Assembly: GCF_039542345.1 (NCBI RefSeq) | Contig: NZ_BAABHY010000001.1 | Location: 1,550,001-1,614,000, forward strand | DNA: 64,000 nt | Origin: Orbus sasakiae | GTDB lineage: Bacteria > Pseudomonadota > Gammaproteobacteria > Enterobacterales > Orbaceae | Direction of reading: 5' to 3' | Translations under genes and position numbers: made by a program | Part shown: positions 8,083 through 17,690 of the stretch, piece by piece | Layout: each line of letters starts with the position of its first letter | Numbering within the stretch: position 1 is the stretch's first letter | The notes under the pieces: generated by a model | Database searches by the model: none | Told to the model about the DNA's origin: nothing | The model's input: only the letters and a program-made list of their open reading frames with translations

Positions 8083-8763
8083 ATGCTTGATATTCATATT
8101 GAAAAAAAGCTCGCTTCATTTCAATTTTCATTTCATCAATCCATTGAATGCCAAGGTATAACGGCGATATTAGGCGTCTCTGGTTCAGGTAAATCAACAT
8201 TAATTAATTTAATTAATGGATTAATAAAGCCCGATACTGGAACCATAAAACTCAACAATACGACATTAGTTGATACAAATAATCACCAATTTGTTGACGC
8301 TCAATACCGTGGTATCGCGACTGTTTTTCAAGATCCGCTACTTTTTCCTCACTATAAAGTGATTAAAAATCTGAATTATGGATTACGTCAACCGATGGCT
8401 GAGCGATTTGATGAAATTGTGAATGTTCTTAATATTGGTCATCTGCTAAATCGTTATCCAGCAATGCTATCAGGCGGTGAAAAACAGCGAGTAGCAATTG
8501 GTCGGGCATTATTGACTAACCCACAGTTACTGTTAATGGATGAACCCTTATCGGCACTCGATATGCCACGAAAAAAAGAATTGATTAATTATATTCATCA
8601 TTTAGTCAGTGAGATCAATATTCCAATTATTTACGTGACACACAATATTAATGAAGTCAAAAAATTAGCTAACAGGGTTGCGATCATTGAGCAAGGTAAG
8701 TTGTATGATTATGGTGATACTGAAACAATATTGCAAAGTCAATATCTCAAAGAATGGTTATAA
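8083..8763 (+). CDS. modC: Molybdate ABC transporter ATPase, short form without Mop domain
   Basis: A 226-residue ABC ATPase with Walker A GVSGSGKST, Q-loop region FQDPLLFPHY, signature LSGGEKQRVAIGRALL, Walker B LLLMDEPLSAL and the switch histidine in VTHNINEV. E. coli ModC is 352 residues because of a C-terminal TOBE/Mop molybdate-binding domain; here the protein stops after the nucleotide-binding domain. The stop is followed by non-coding DNA and a terminator, with no frame holding the missing domain, so this looks like a natural short form. Transporter-level feedback by bound molybdate is therefore probably absent. Confidence 0.88.
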   Translation: MLDIHIEKKLASFQFSFHQSIECQGITAILGVSGSGKSTLINLINGLIKPDTGTIKLNNTTLVDTNNHQFVDAQYRGIATVFQDPLLFPHYKVIKNLNYGLRQPMAERFDEIVNVLNIGHLLNRYPAMLSGGEKQRVAIGRALLTNPQLLLMDEPLSALDMPRKKELINYIHHLVSEINIPIIYVTHNINEVKKLANRVAIIEQGKLYDYGDTETILQSQYLKEWL

Positions 8764-8846
8764 ATACGCTTCGTTAAAAATGTGCTGTTATCGTCGATTA
8801 CAGTGTGAAAATAATCAAGCGTGTAAGCACTCATCAAAGTAAGGTC

Positions 8847-8887
8847 AGCCATAGCATAAAGTGATTTACGCTATGGCTCTTTTTTTA
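8847..8887 (+). terminator. modABC terminator
   Basis: AGCCATAGC (8847-8855) pairs with GCTATGGCT (8870-8878), an inner TAAA/TTTA extends the stem, and CTCTTTTTTT follows. The T tract reaches the 3' end of the convergent mukB gene. Confidence 0.9.
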
Positions 8888-11800
8888 TGCAAAACCTTTT
8901 AAACCAACCACATGAACAAATTCATTGTTATTCACGATTTTACGGACCAGTTTGTAGGTTGTACCTTTTTCTGGACTAATGTTTTCAGGTGCAGCAATAA
9001 TCAATTGCATCTCTAATTTTTCACATAACTCAAAGAGAGTTGCAATCGATTTGGCATCTAAACGAGCAGCCTCATCTAAAAATAATAAACGACATGGTAT
9101 GACGTCTTTGCTACGCAAACGTTTTGACTCTTCTTCCCAGCTCTGAATAACCATCAATAATATTGACATCCCGGTACCAATCGCCTCACCGGTTGATAAC
9201 GCACCACTTTCAGCACGTAGCCACCCGTCAGCGCCACGATGAACTTCAACATCAAGTTCGAGATAGTTACGGTAGTCAAGCAGCTCTTCACCTATTGTTT
9301 GTGCAGTGCGTTGCCCCATATCAATATGGGGATTTAAACGCTGGTAAAGTTTTGCCAAGGCTTCAGAGAAGGTAATGCGATTATTATTAAAGAGATCTTG
9401 ATGATCATCATGCTGATCAGCCAGTGCACTTAATAACGTCGCATGAGCTTCACGAACCGTCACATTTAAACGCACACCACTGACTTGACCAAAGGCAACG
9501 GATTGTAGACCCTGATTAAGCATGCGGATACGATTTTGTTCGCGTTGAATCGTTTTGCGAATAATGTTTGCGACACTTTTGGAACTGATCGCAAGTTGTT
9601 GTTCACGGGAAGTCAGCTCTTCAGTTAAACGTGATAACTCAATTTCCATCTGTTCAATGGCTTCAATCGGATCATCGGTTTTAACAATATCTTGTCTAAT
9701 ACGTTCGCGTAAATGCTGATAAACAGCGATATAAAACTGAATTTTACGCTCCGGACGTTTTGGATCTTCAGATAATCGCAGTACATCACGCAAGTGTTCA
9801 TTATCAGCAACAGCAAGTCTTAAGGAACCTAACGCCTTATCCGACATTGACCGCAATTCGTCAGCACTTAAATACGCTAATTCACGACGATGTAATCGGC
9901 GCTCTACACGGTTATCTTTGACCAAACGCAATACAATGCACCACCCTACTTTGGCTTGTACGACTTGTTCACGTAATGCTTGATAATCTTTTTCAACTTG
10001 ACGTAATTTTTTCTGTAATTGCGTCATGTCATTTTCACACATGACTAATTGTTTTTCGAGTGATGTGCAAAGCTGACGGTTTTGATTCACTTTTTGATGG
10101 ATTTCATCGCGGCGTAAACGCGCTCTTTCTTCCGTTGCAGCATCCGCTTTAACACCAATTTGCTCAATCTCTTTTTTCAAATCATTGAGCATATCACGCT
10201 TCGTTTCAAATGCACTTTTTAGTGACGCTAATGTTTGATTATATTGATTGTATTGCTCTTGATATTGACGCATTTTACTACGTGCATCAACACGATCTTT
10301 TTCAACAGTTTCTAAACGTTTACGTAATTTTTCATTAAGGTCAGCGTTTTCACCCAACATACCAACTGAATCTGCATAACTGAAATGCGCACGGCGCTGG
10401 ATAACTTCGGTCAACGCAAAGACTTGTTGCTTGATTTCGCGTTGCTTTAATTTGATCTCATTATACTGCTGATGCAAATTATCATTTTGCTGTGGATCAC
10501 TTTGTAAAACAGCAACCATTGGCTCAAGCTCAGCAATCGTTTGCTGATGACGATTAACATAGCTTGCAGCATCTTGGGCATCGGATAATTGTTCACGGAG
10601 TTCATCAACGCGATCAGCTAAATCATCATCGGCTAATAAATGAAGATGTGCAGTTAATTTATTGAGCCAGCTAAGTTGTTCTTTGAGATCCGTAACTTGC
10701 TGCTGATTTTGTCGGTCAACGGCTTGCTGTTGATTTAATTCACGCTCAATTTCATTACGCCTTGCTGATAATCTTTGACTTTCAGCTTCAGGATCAGCGT
10801 CGAAAGCGGTCGCTAAATGCTGGCCAATAAACTGACTAAAGTTTTGTTCAATACGCTGTACTTTTTGTAAGTCAAACGATAAATTGGCATAACGTTCATG
10901 TAACGTATCACGTTCATCAGTTAATTTATCCAAATGTTTTTCACGTGCTGCACGACCAAATAGAGGGACTTGTGGGAACCGTGAATAACGCCATTGGCGA
11001 TCACCACTTTTTACTAATACTGCATTAGTTAGCTCTTCACTTTCAAAAACGCTATCATCAAATGAAGCAGGATCACCTTCAATAAAATAGAGATCATCAG
11101 GACAATCATCCAAATTCTCTAATTGTGCTTTGACTTGTTCTAAATCAGGTACAACAATGGCTTGCCTTGACGGACCATAAAGCGCCGAGAAAAACGGTGC
11201 ATCATCAATAGTAACATCTTCATAGATTTCCGATAATAATACCCCATTAAAACGCTCGGCTAAGGTGCTTAATCGGCTATCATCAGCCCCGTTCGGTTGA
11301 TTTAACTGAGTTATCAGTTCATCAAGCGTGTCACGACGTGCAATGACGCGATCACGATCAACGGTCAACTGCCTTTCTTGCTCAAGCAGTTTTTGCATAT
11401 GCTCAGTAACTTGTCCGCTTGATGTTAAAGGGGCATCAACTTGTTCACGCAAAGCCATTAAGGCATCTTGTGCTTTTAGCCAGTTGGGTGCTTTTTGGCG
11501 ACATTCTGCGATTTTTGCCTGAATGTGTTCAAGTTCCTGGCGGATCGCAATACGCTTTTCACTTGATTCCCCCGCCATCGCGGCGTTCTCTTCAAGTGAG
11601 GCTTCTAACGTTTGTTTAAGTTCATCAAGATCTTCGTAACCAACTTTGCGTCCAATACGTTTACAAAACTGATTGAGGAGCTCTTGTGCCTCTTGTTGTT
11701 CAAAAAAGCGTTGTTCAAGCTCAGCGAGTTGTAAGTGTAACATTTCGGCTTTTTGTGCTTGATAACTTTGTGATGGCCAAGCTTTTAAAGCATTACGAGC

Positions 11801-13291
11801 AGCTTGCCATGCATCACTGCGCGTCACCTCACCCACCAATTTAATGACGAGTTGATAAGCACGCTCAAATTGATTCACCGCCGCATCTGCAACACTGAGC
11901 TTTTGCTCTAATTGTAAAACGGTCTCTGTAATTTCTGCTTCTTTTTCTGCAAAGATGTCAAGTTGCTCATCGGCATTATCTGCGCTTAATTTAGGTAACT
12001 GACACAATTTTTTAGCATTTTCCAATGCTTGCAAAGCTTGTTGATACTGAATTGCACGTGTTTGCTGTACATCAAGTGCTTGTTGATAATCGGCTAACTG
12101 AGTTTTAATCTCATCAACTTCTTGTTCAGTCGCTTCGGTTTGTTCTTGATAAGTTAAATACTGTTCATTTGCTTGCTCAACAATTTCAGTTTGTTCGATC
12201 AGTTTTTCATTTAACTCATCAATATCGATCTGGTAATGATCAATTTTTTCCTGTTGACGAAAAGCCGTTTGGACTAAATTAAGGTGATCACTGGCAGCTT
12301 GGTAATCGATTTCTAACCCTGATTGTGCTTCACTATTTTCTTGAAGCTCTCTGGCCATCTCAACATGACGATATTGATTGTCGACAAGTTGCTGTTTGGT
12401 TGCAAAGAGTTCACGACGCAAGCCAAGTACAGATTCAATATGCACTCGTCTTTCGTTAGCATGACGCATATAATCAGAAGCAACATAATTAGTTGATTCG
12501 GTAATTAAATGTTTAAATAAATCACGATCAGATTGCGTCACACGAATCGCTTCAAGCGTCATTCGATTCTCACGTAGTGCGGCTTCCATGTCTTGGAATG
12601 CTTTGCGCACACCACCATTTTCGGGTAATAAATAATCACGTAATGAACGCGTAATCGCACTCGAAATACCACCGTATAATGATGCTTCAATCAAACGGTA
12701 GTATTTACTCCGGTCCGATGACGATCGTAAACGTTTTGGTAAAACACCAAAATCGAACATAACAGAATGATAATCACTAATCGAGTTGAACTGTTTAAAA
12801 ATAACACCGTCCAAGTTTTCGAGTTTATCTTTTAATTCCGCAAGTGATAAGATACGGGCCTGACGGTCGCCTAAACGTTCGGTGACTAAATCAGTTGGCG
12901 CAATACTGTTTTCAACACCTTGAATAATGAAGGGTTTAATATCAACTTTTTTATCACGACCCGCAATTTGTTGTAATCGAACACCGCAAATAATGCGTTG
13001 ATTACGTGAATTAATCACATCAAGCATTGAGTAACAGACACCAGGGCGCAATTTACCATGTAAACCTTTATCGCGTGAACCGCCTGTTGCACCCGCTTCC
13101 GTTGTATTTCTAAAATGTAATAACGTTAAATCAGGAATCAACGCGGTAACAAATGCCGCCATTGTTGTTGATTTACCTGCACCATTACCACCCGATAAGG
13201 TAGTAACTAATTGATCAAGTTCAAATGTACGGGCAAAAAAACCGTTCCAGTTAACTAATGTTAATGAGTGAAATTTACCGTGACCTATCAT
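8885..13291 (-). CDS. mukB: Chromosome partition protein MukB
   Basis: SMC-like ATPase of the MukBEF condensin, which loops and organises the chromosome. The product is 1468 residues (E. coli 1486). Walker A is GGNGAGKST at 34-42. Long coiled coils rich in Q, E and L flank a central hinge around 650-780. The ABC signature is ALSTGEAIGTGM near 1364 and Walker B RLLFLDEAARLD near 1406. Only two bases separate it from mukE, so it is the last gene of mukFEB. MukBEF replaces SMC-ScpAB in a limited set of gammaproteobacteria, which supports the taxonomic placement. Confidence 0.98.
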   Translation of the reverse strand: MIGHGKFHSLTLVNWNGFFARTFELDQLVTTLSGGNGAGKSTTMAAFVTALIPDLTLLHFRNTTEAGATGGSRDKGLHGKLRPGVCYSMLDVINSRNQRIICGVRLQQIAGRDKKVDIKPFIIQGVENSIAPTDLVTERLGDRQARILSLAELKDKLENLDGVIFKQFNSISDYHSVMFDFGVLPKRLRSSSDRSKYYRLIEASLYGGISSAITRSLRDYLLPENGGVRKAFQDMEAALRENRMTLEAIRVTQSDRDLFKHLITESTNYVASDYMRHANERRVHIESVLGLRRELFATKQQLVDNQYRHVEMARELQENSEAQSGLEIDYQAASDHLNLVQTAFRQQEKIDHYQIDIDELNEKLIEQTEIVEQANEQYLTYQEQTEATEQEVDEIKTQLADYQQALDVQQTRAIQYQQALQALENAKKLCQLPKLSADNADEQLDIFAEKEAEITETVLQLEQKLSVADAAVNQFERAYQLVIKLVGEVTRSDAWQAARNALKAWPSQSYQAQKAEMLHLQLAELEQRFFEQQEAQELLNQFCKRIGRKVGYEDLDELKQTLEASLEENAAMAGESSEKRIAIRQELEHIQAKIAECRQKAPNWLKAQDALMALREQVDAPLTSSGQVTEHMQKLLEQERQLTVDRDRVIARRDTLDELITQLNQPNGADDSRLSTLAERFNGVLLSEIYEDVTIDDAPFFSALYGPSRQAIVVPDLEQVKAQLENLDDCPDDLYFIEGDPASFDDSVFESEELTNAVLVKSGDRQWRYSRFPQVPLFGRAAREKHLDKLTDERDTLHERYANLSFDLQKVQRIEQNFSQFIGQHLATAFDADPEAESQRLSARRNEIERELNQQQAVDRQNQQQVTDLKEQLSWLNKLTAHLHLLADDDLADRVDELREQLSDAQDAASYVNRHQQTIAELEPMVAVLQSDPQQNDNLHQQYNEIKLKQREIKQQVFALTEVIQRRAHFSYADSVGMLGENADLNEKLRKRLETVEKDRVDARSKMRQYQEQYNQYNQTLASLKSAFETKRDMLNDLKKEIEQIGVKADAATEERARLRRDEIHQKVNQNRQLCTSLEKQLVMCENDMTQLQKKLRQVEKDYQALREQVVQAKVGWCIVLRLVKDNRVERRLHRRELAYLSADELRSMSDKALGSLRLAVADNEHLRDVLRLSEDPKRPERKIQFYIAVYQHLRERIRQDIVKTDDPIEAIEQMEIELSRLTEELTSREQQLAISSKSVANIIRKTIQREQNRIRMLNQGLQSVAFGQVSGVRLNVTVREAHATLLSALADQHDDHQDLFNNNRITFSEALAKLYQRLNPHIDMGQRTAQTIGEELLDYRNYLELDVEVHRGADGWLRAESGALSTGEAIGTGMSILLMVIQSWEEESKRLRSKDVIPCRLLFLDEAARLDAKSIATLFELCEKLEMQLIIAAPENISPEKGTTYKLVRKIVNNNEFVHVVGLKGFA

Positions 13292-13293
13292 AA

Positions 13294-14085
13294 CTATTCC
13301 TCTGTCTCCTCATTAACGTCATTCTCTTCGTTCTCTTCACCGTCTGCTAATGACAGTGATGATTCGATCGTCATTGCTTCACCGTCACGAATTAAGCGTA
13401 ATTGTGCTTCTTGCATTTCATCACTGCTGCGCACATCAGCCCCAAAGCGGAAAATCGCTTCATTAATGCGAAACTTACTACTGTCATTACCAATGATAAA
13501 AAATACCATACCAAGACGTCGTAAACGATTGAGTGATGTTTTTACTTTGTCATAAAGTTTTTGCCGGTCTAAATCCGAACCGGTTGAACGCTGGTTGACC
13601 AGTTTAAGTAATTTACTTTCATCAGCCAAAGACATCAGTTCATCTTGTAAGTCTTGCAGCGTAAAAATCCCTTCATGAGCTAATCTCTCGGGACTCAAAT
13701 ATAAATAACACAAAACTTTACCAACTAGCATATCGAGTTCCGATAACACTGAACGTGGAATCAACGTGGTTGAACGTGGTCTTAAATAAAAGAATCCTTC
13801 GGGAGCGCGAATAAGTTCAACATTGTATCGCCCATAAAATTGTTCAAGCTCAACTTGATAATCCATTAAAAATGCATGGTTATCCAGCTCATCGATGCCG
13901 ATGTGGCGACCACTGCGTAATGAACTGTCCAATTCTGGAAAAATCGGATTGGCAATCGCTTGTGCCAATTTAACTGGCATATACTTATCAAGTGTCGCTT
14001 GTGACGCACCCGCAATGCGATTCATCACATCGTCGAGTGCGGCATTAGTTTCTGTTTCAAATTCTTTAGTATGAGTTGATGACAT
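13294..14085 (-). CDS. mukE: Chromosome partition protein MukE
   Basis: Winged-helix (kite) subunit that binds MukF and regulates the MukB ATPase. From the ATG at 14085 (MSSTH) it has 263 residues. The core from MPVKLAQAIANPIFPELD onward, including FFYLRPRSTTLIPRSVLSEL, matches E. coli MukE closely. About 26 extra residues lie between the MSST start and the MPVKL segment compared with E. coli. The C-terminus is acidic (EENEENDVNEETEE). The start overlaps the mukF end by 20 bases. A longer reading frame from 14106 would add seven residues without homology. Confidence 0.96.
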   Translation of the reverse strand: MSSTHTKEFETETNAALDDVMNRIAGASQATLDKYMPVKLAQAIANPIFPELDSSLRSGRHIGIDELDNHAFLMDYQVELEQFYGRYNVELIRAPEGFFYLRPRSTTLIPRSVLSELDMLVGKVLCYLYLSPERLAHEGIFTLQDLQDELMSLADESKLLKLVNQRSTGSDLDRQKLYDKVKTSLNRLRRLGMVFFIIGNDSSKFRINEAIFRFGADVRSSDEMQEAQLRLIRDGEAMTIESSLSLADGEENEENDVNEETEE

Positions 14086-15388
14086 GTGCCTGTACCTTAG
14101 CTCCATAATCGTTAATCGGCTTCCATTGCGCTGGAATACCGGCTAAATCAGCATCAGCGACACCTAAACGAATCGCTTGATCAATAAATAAACGTGCCAC
14201 ATCAAAATGCTGTGCACGAGGAAACTGTTCTAAATAGCTGCGAATTGAACTGCCGATATCTAATGGTCGTTTTTGTTCTTTAAATACCAATAAATTTTGT
14301 TCAATATGCGCAATAATGTGTTCTTGAATGTGCTCAATATCTTCAAATTCAAGCTCATCGGGTAATTCACCTGTAACATCCGTATCTTGCAGGGCTAACT
14401 CTTCGTCACGCATATCGAGTAAACGGTCAGCATTAGCAAATGTTAACGCCCATGGCAGATCAAAATAGGTTTGAATCGAACGTCTTAAACGCTGTGAAAA
14501 TACGCGATTTTTATCTAAATCAATCGCAGTACGAATAAACTTATGTACATGACGGTCATAGCCAATCCACAGATCGATGGTTTGTTGTCCCCATCCCATA
14601 ATACGATCGAGTTTGGATTGTAAATCAATAACAACATTACTAATTTTATCTAATGAAGGATCATTTAATGTCGCATCTTGAATAAGTAAAAGGCTCGCTT
14701 GTAATTTATCGCCCGCGGCTTCAAGCGTATCTTGTAATTCACGCAATGCACCAGATGTTTCAGATAACAGACTTTCACAACTGGTAATGGCTGATTGCCA
14801 ATCTTGACTTAACAACGACGCAATATTTTGTTTCACCTCTGTTTGTTGCTCATCCATAATACGTTGCGTCATATCAATACTGTCAAAGATTTCAGCAACA
14901 GAATATTTTAAAGGCGCAAAAACGTTACGGTGCCAGTGTATTTCATCACCACCTTCAACGGCAGCATCAGCTGCGCGTTTGAGTTCCTGAGCAACAATCG
15001 AAAGCTGGATAGAAAGGCGTAAAGATGAGAATTCGCGCTGCCGAATATAATAATCAGTTATGCCAATACCTAACGGCGTTAAACGATAAATGGCTAAACC
15101 GTCCGTCATTTCACTAGTAAAACGATTGATTAAGCGTTGACGCACTAAATCATTAATGGCATTGTTTGCTCGAAGTGTTATCGTATCTTGGCTTTGTGCA
15201 AAAATTTTACTGACGTGACGAAAGGCATCAATTAGCTCGGCTTCGCTCATCTCACCATCAAATCGTTCACCATTTAAAGCGGCAACAGCAAGCAAAAATG
15301 CTAACCTTTCAGGCGGTAAAGAGATTGAAAAATCATTCTTTTTTGCCCAAGAGACCAGTTCCGGCACTGATTGGGAAAAATCAGTCAT
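14066..15388 (-). CDS. mukF: Chromosome partition protein MukF (kleisin)
   Basis: Kleisin subunit of MukBEF. The start is set at the ATG at 15388 (MTDFSQSVPELVSWAKKNDF), which has AAAGGA upstream and gives 440 residues, the E. coli length; the frame could be extended eight codons upstream but without homology. RLTPLGIGITDYYIRQREFS and DLWIGYDRHVHKFIRTAIDL are conserved. It is the first gene of mukFEB. The E. coli upstream neighbour cmoM (smtA) is absent here; upstream lies rnz on the same strand, 192 bases away. Confidence 0.97.
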   Translation of the reverse strand: MTDFSQSVPELVSWAKKNDFSISLPPERLAFLLAVAALNGERFDGEMSEAELIDAFRHVSKIFAQSQDTITLRANNAINDLVRQRLINRFTSEMTDGLAIYRLTPLGIGITDYYIRQREFSSLRLSIQLSIVAQELKRAADAAVEGGDEIHWHRNVFAPLKYSVAEIFDSIDMTQRIMDEQQTEVKQNIASLLSQDWQSAITSCESLLSETSGALRELQDTLEAAGDKLQASLLLIQDATLNDPSLDKISNVVIDLQSKLDRIMGWGQQTIDLWIGYDRHVHKFIRTAIDLDKNRVFSQRLRRSIQTYFDLPWALTFANADRLLDMRDEELALQDTDVTGELPDELEFEDIEHIQEHIIAHIEQNLLVFKEQKRPLDIGSSIRSYLEQFPRAQHFDVARLFIDQAIRLGVADADLAGIPAQWKPINDYGAKVQAHVINSY

Positions 15389-15580
15389 AGTTATCCTTTC
15401 TAAAACATGCAATCTATTTCAATTTAGAACTGGCGCAACATGATTGTTGAGTAAATCAAATTAATGAACAATACGGCAACAATTCTGATTTGGCCTTGAA
15501 TGCTCTAAACCACTACATATTGTGTTGAAAACAAAAATATTGCCGATTATATAACAAATTGCGATAAAATTGTAATGATA

Positions 15581-16501
15581 TTATTCAATATCAACTCGAT
15601 AAAAATCGGTCGCAATGTCACTGTTGGGGAAGCGTTGTCGACACTCATCAATAATGGATGCGTTATCGCTTAGACGATATCGAGGACTGATATGCGTGAT
15701 AATTAATTTTTTAGTGCAACTTTGTTGTGCAATGCTTGCCGCTTGAAGCGTCGTTGAATGACCACGTTCATTGGCTTTATCGACAAGTTCGTGTTTCTGT
15801 GTCGCTTCATGAACTAGCACATCAACATTTTTTGCCAAATTAATCGCCGCATCACACGGAATCGTATCACCTAAAATCGCAATTTTTTTACCTGGTTTAG
15901 TCTCACCAAAGTATGCTTTTCCATCAATTATTCGACCATCTTCAAGTTGCACCGTTTTACCCAATTTTAATTCAGCATAATGGGGGCCTAGCGGTACATT
16001 TTCAGAGCGTAGTCGATCAACATCAAGTTTGGGCATTGTGTCTTTTTCAACAATTCGATATCCAAAACAGGGAACGCGATGTTGTAATGCATCACAAGTC
16101 ACAATAAATTGTTCATTATCAAGCACCGTCATTGGTTTCTCAATTTCAATAATGGTCAGTGGATATGTTAGCCATGAGTAACTAATATTAATCACTGTTT
16201 CAATAAATTGTTTTATCCCCTTTGGACCAAATAACGTCAAGGGTGACATATTTTGCATCAGCGATCGAGTTGTTAACACACCAGGCAAGCCAAAGAGATG
16301 GTCACCATGAAGATGGGTAATAAAGATATGTTCGAGTTTTGCTAAACTTAATTTCGCCTTTAGCATTTGATGTTGCGTCCCTTCTCCACAATCAAATAAC
16401 CACAAAGCATTTCGCTCTTTAACTAAATCAAGAACGATGGCCGAAACATTCCGTTCGACGGTAATGGTTCCGGCACTAGTACCTAAAAAAATTAATTTCA
16501 T
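15581..16501 (-). CDS. rnz: Ribonuclease Z / BN
   Basis: Metallo-beta-lactamase-fold tRNA 3'-processing nuclease of 306 residues. The zinc-binding motif is THLHGDH with H63, H65, D67 and H68, and later ligands appear in LGDT and THISPRY. The N-terminal MKLIFLGTSAGT and LWLFDCGEGTQHQ are typical of the ElaC family. It begins 12 bases after the yccJ stop, so the two genes probably share a transcript. Whether it matures CCA-less tRNA precursors or acts as RNase BN cannot be read from the sequence. Confidence 0.95.
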   Translation of the reverse strand: MKLIFLGTSAGTITVERNVSAIVLDLVKERNALWLFDCGEGTQHQMLKAKLSLAKLEHIFITHLHGDHLFGLPGVLTTRSLMQNMSPLTLFGPKGIKQFIETVINISYSWLTYPLTIIEIEKPMTVLDNEQFIVTCDALQHRVPCFGYRIVEKDTMPKLDVDRLRSENVPLGPHYAELKLGKTVQLEDGRIIDGKAYFGETKPGKKIAILGDTIPCDAAINLAKNVDVLVHEATQKHELVDKANERGHSTTLQAASIAQQSCTKKLIITHISPRYRLSDNASIIDECRQRFPNSDIATDFYRVDIE

Positions 16502-16513
16502 AAATCGTATTGA

Positions 16514-16741
16514 TTAAACGTTTTTACGTTCAATGGTTTGTTCACCCCAAAATAATTGATCCGCGTTTGTTTTTGAAAATGCTAAGGGTAATACTTCATC
16601 ACTGCCTTCTTGCCAGATTTGCTCAGCAACCACTTCATCATAGTTAGCAAGTTCAAAAATCGCTTCTGCAATTTCTAGTGACGTTTGACGTACTGTCGCC
16701 CATGATTTAATTTCGTGTAGCTCTTTTTTCATTGGATTCAT
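16514..16741 (-). CDS. yccJ: YccJ family protein
   Basis: A 75-residue cytosolic protein identical in length to E. coli YccJ and strongly conserved: IKSWATVRQTSLEIAEAIFE, IWQEGSDEVL and the C-terminus FWGEQTIERKNV. Function is unknown in the family. In E. coli the gene sits with wrbA, whereas here it precedes rnz by 12 bases. GGAGAAA lies 8 bases before the first ATG, which favours that start over an in-frame ATG three codons later. Confidence 0.93.
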   Translation of the reverse strand: MNPMKKELHEIKSWATVRQTSLEIAEAIFELANYDEVVAEQIWQEGSDEVLPLAFSKTNADQLFWGEQTIERKNV

Positions 16742-16860
16742 TTTTATTTCTCCTTAGTGACGATGTCATTAATTAAATAATACTCTCAAAATAAAAATTT
16801 ACGAGGTAGAATAGTAATAATTTTTCATCTTATTTTCTCTTAATATAATAGGAAAAGGCA

Positions 16861-17667
16861 ATGATTACCGTTATTTCACCTGCAAAAACGCTTGATTATG
16901 ATACACCGGTTAACGATGCAAAATTTACACAACCTGAGTTAATGAATTATTCTCAAACACTGATAAAATCATGCAAATCATTAAATGCTAATGCGATTGC
17001 TGATCTCATGAAAATCAGTCCAAAGTTAGCAGAATTAAATTATGAGCGATTTCAAAATTGGCAGCCAAATTTTACCACACAAAATGCACGACAAGCGATT
17101 TTAGCGTTTAAAGGTGATGTGTATGAAGGGCTGCATGTTGAAGATTTTAGCGAAGCAGATTTTTCATTCGCGCAAAACCATCTTAGAATCTTATCAGGGT
17201 TATATGGTTTGCTTAAACCATTAGATTTAATGCAGCCCTATCGATTAGAAATGGGAATTAAACTTAAAAATGGTACTAACTCAAATTTATATCAATTTTG
17301 GGGCGATATCATCACTCAGCAACTCAATCAGCAATTAGCGAGTGAAAAGCACCCCACTTTAGTCAATTTAGCCTCTAACGAATACTTTAAATCGATAAAA
17401 CCTAAACAGCTCAAAGCCAATATTATTACCCCTGTATTTTTAGATGAAAGTAAAGGCCAATATAAAGTCATTAGTTTTTATGCTAAAAAAGCCCGCGGTT
17501 TAATGAGCCGTTATCTCATCAAAAATCAGCTTCAACAAGCTAATGATATGCTATCGTTTGATCTTGCTGCTTACCAATTTGATAAATCGCTTTCAGATGA
17601 ACATCAATGGGTGTTTAAACGCAGTGAAAAACAAGCAGAACACGATAAACAACAGTCTAAAGCGTAA
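16861..17667 (+). CDS. yaaA: Peroxide stress protein YaaA
   Basis: DUF328/UPF0246 protein of 268 residues (E. coli 258). In E. coli it is OxyR-induced, lowers free iron and limits peroxide damage to DNA. Conserved blocks are ISPAKTLDY, NARQAILAFKGDVYEGL, HLRILSGLYGLLKPLDLMQPYRLEMG and SFYAKKARGLMSRY. AGGAAA precedes the ATG. The AEC transporter gene starts 23 bases after its stop on the same strand. oxyR itself is in this window at 51069-51992. Confidence 0.95.
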   Translation: MITVISPAKTLDYDTPVNDAKFTQPELMNYSQTLIKSCKSLNANAIADLMKISPKLAELNYERFQNWQPNFTTQNARQAILAFKGDVYEGLHVEDFSEADFSFAQNHLRILSGLYGLLKPLDLMQPYRLEMGIKLKNGTNSNLYQFWGDIITQQLNQQLASEKHPTLVNLASNEYFKSIKPKQLKANIITPVFLDESKGQYKVISFYAKKARGLMSRYLIKNQLQQANDMLSFDLAAYQFDKSLSDEHQWVFKRSEKQAEHDKQQSKA

Positions 17668-17690
17668 TCATAGAACAACAGAACATTACT

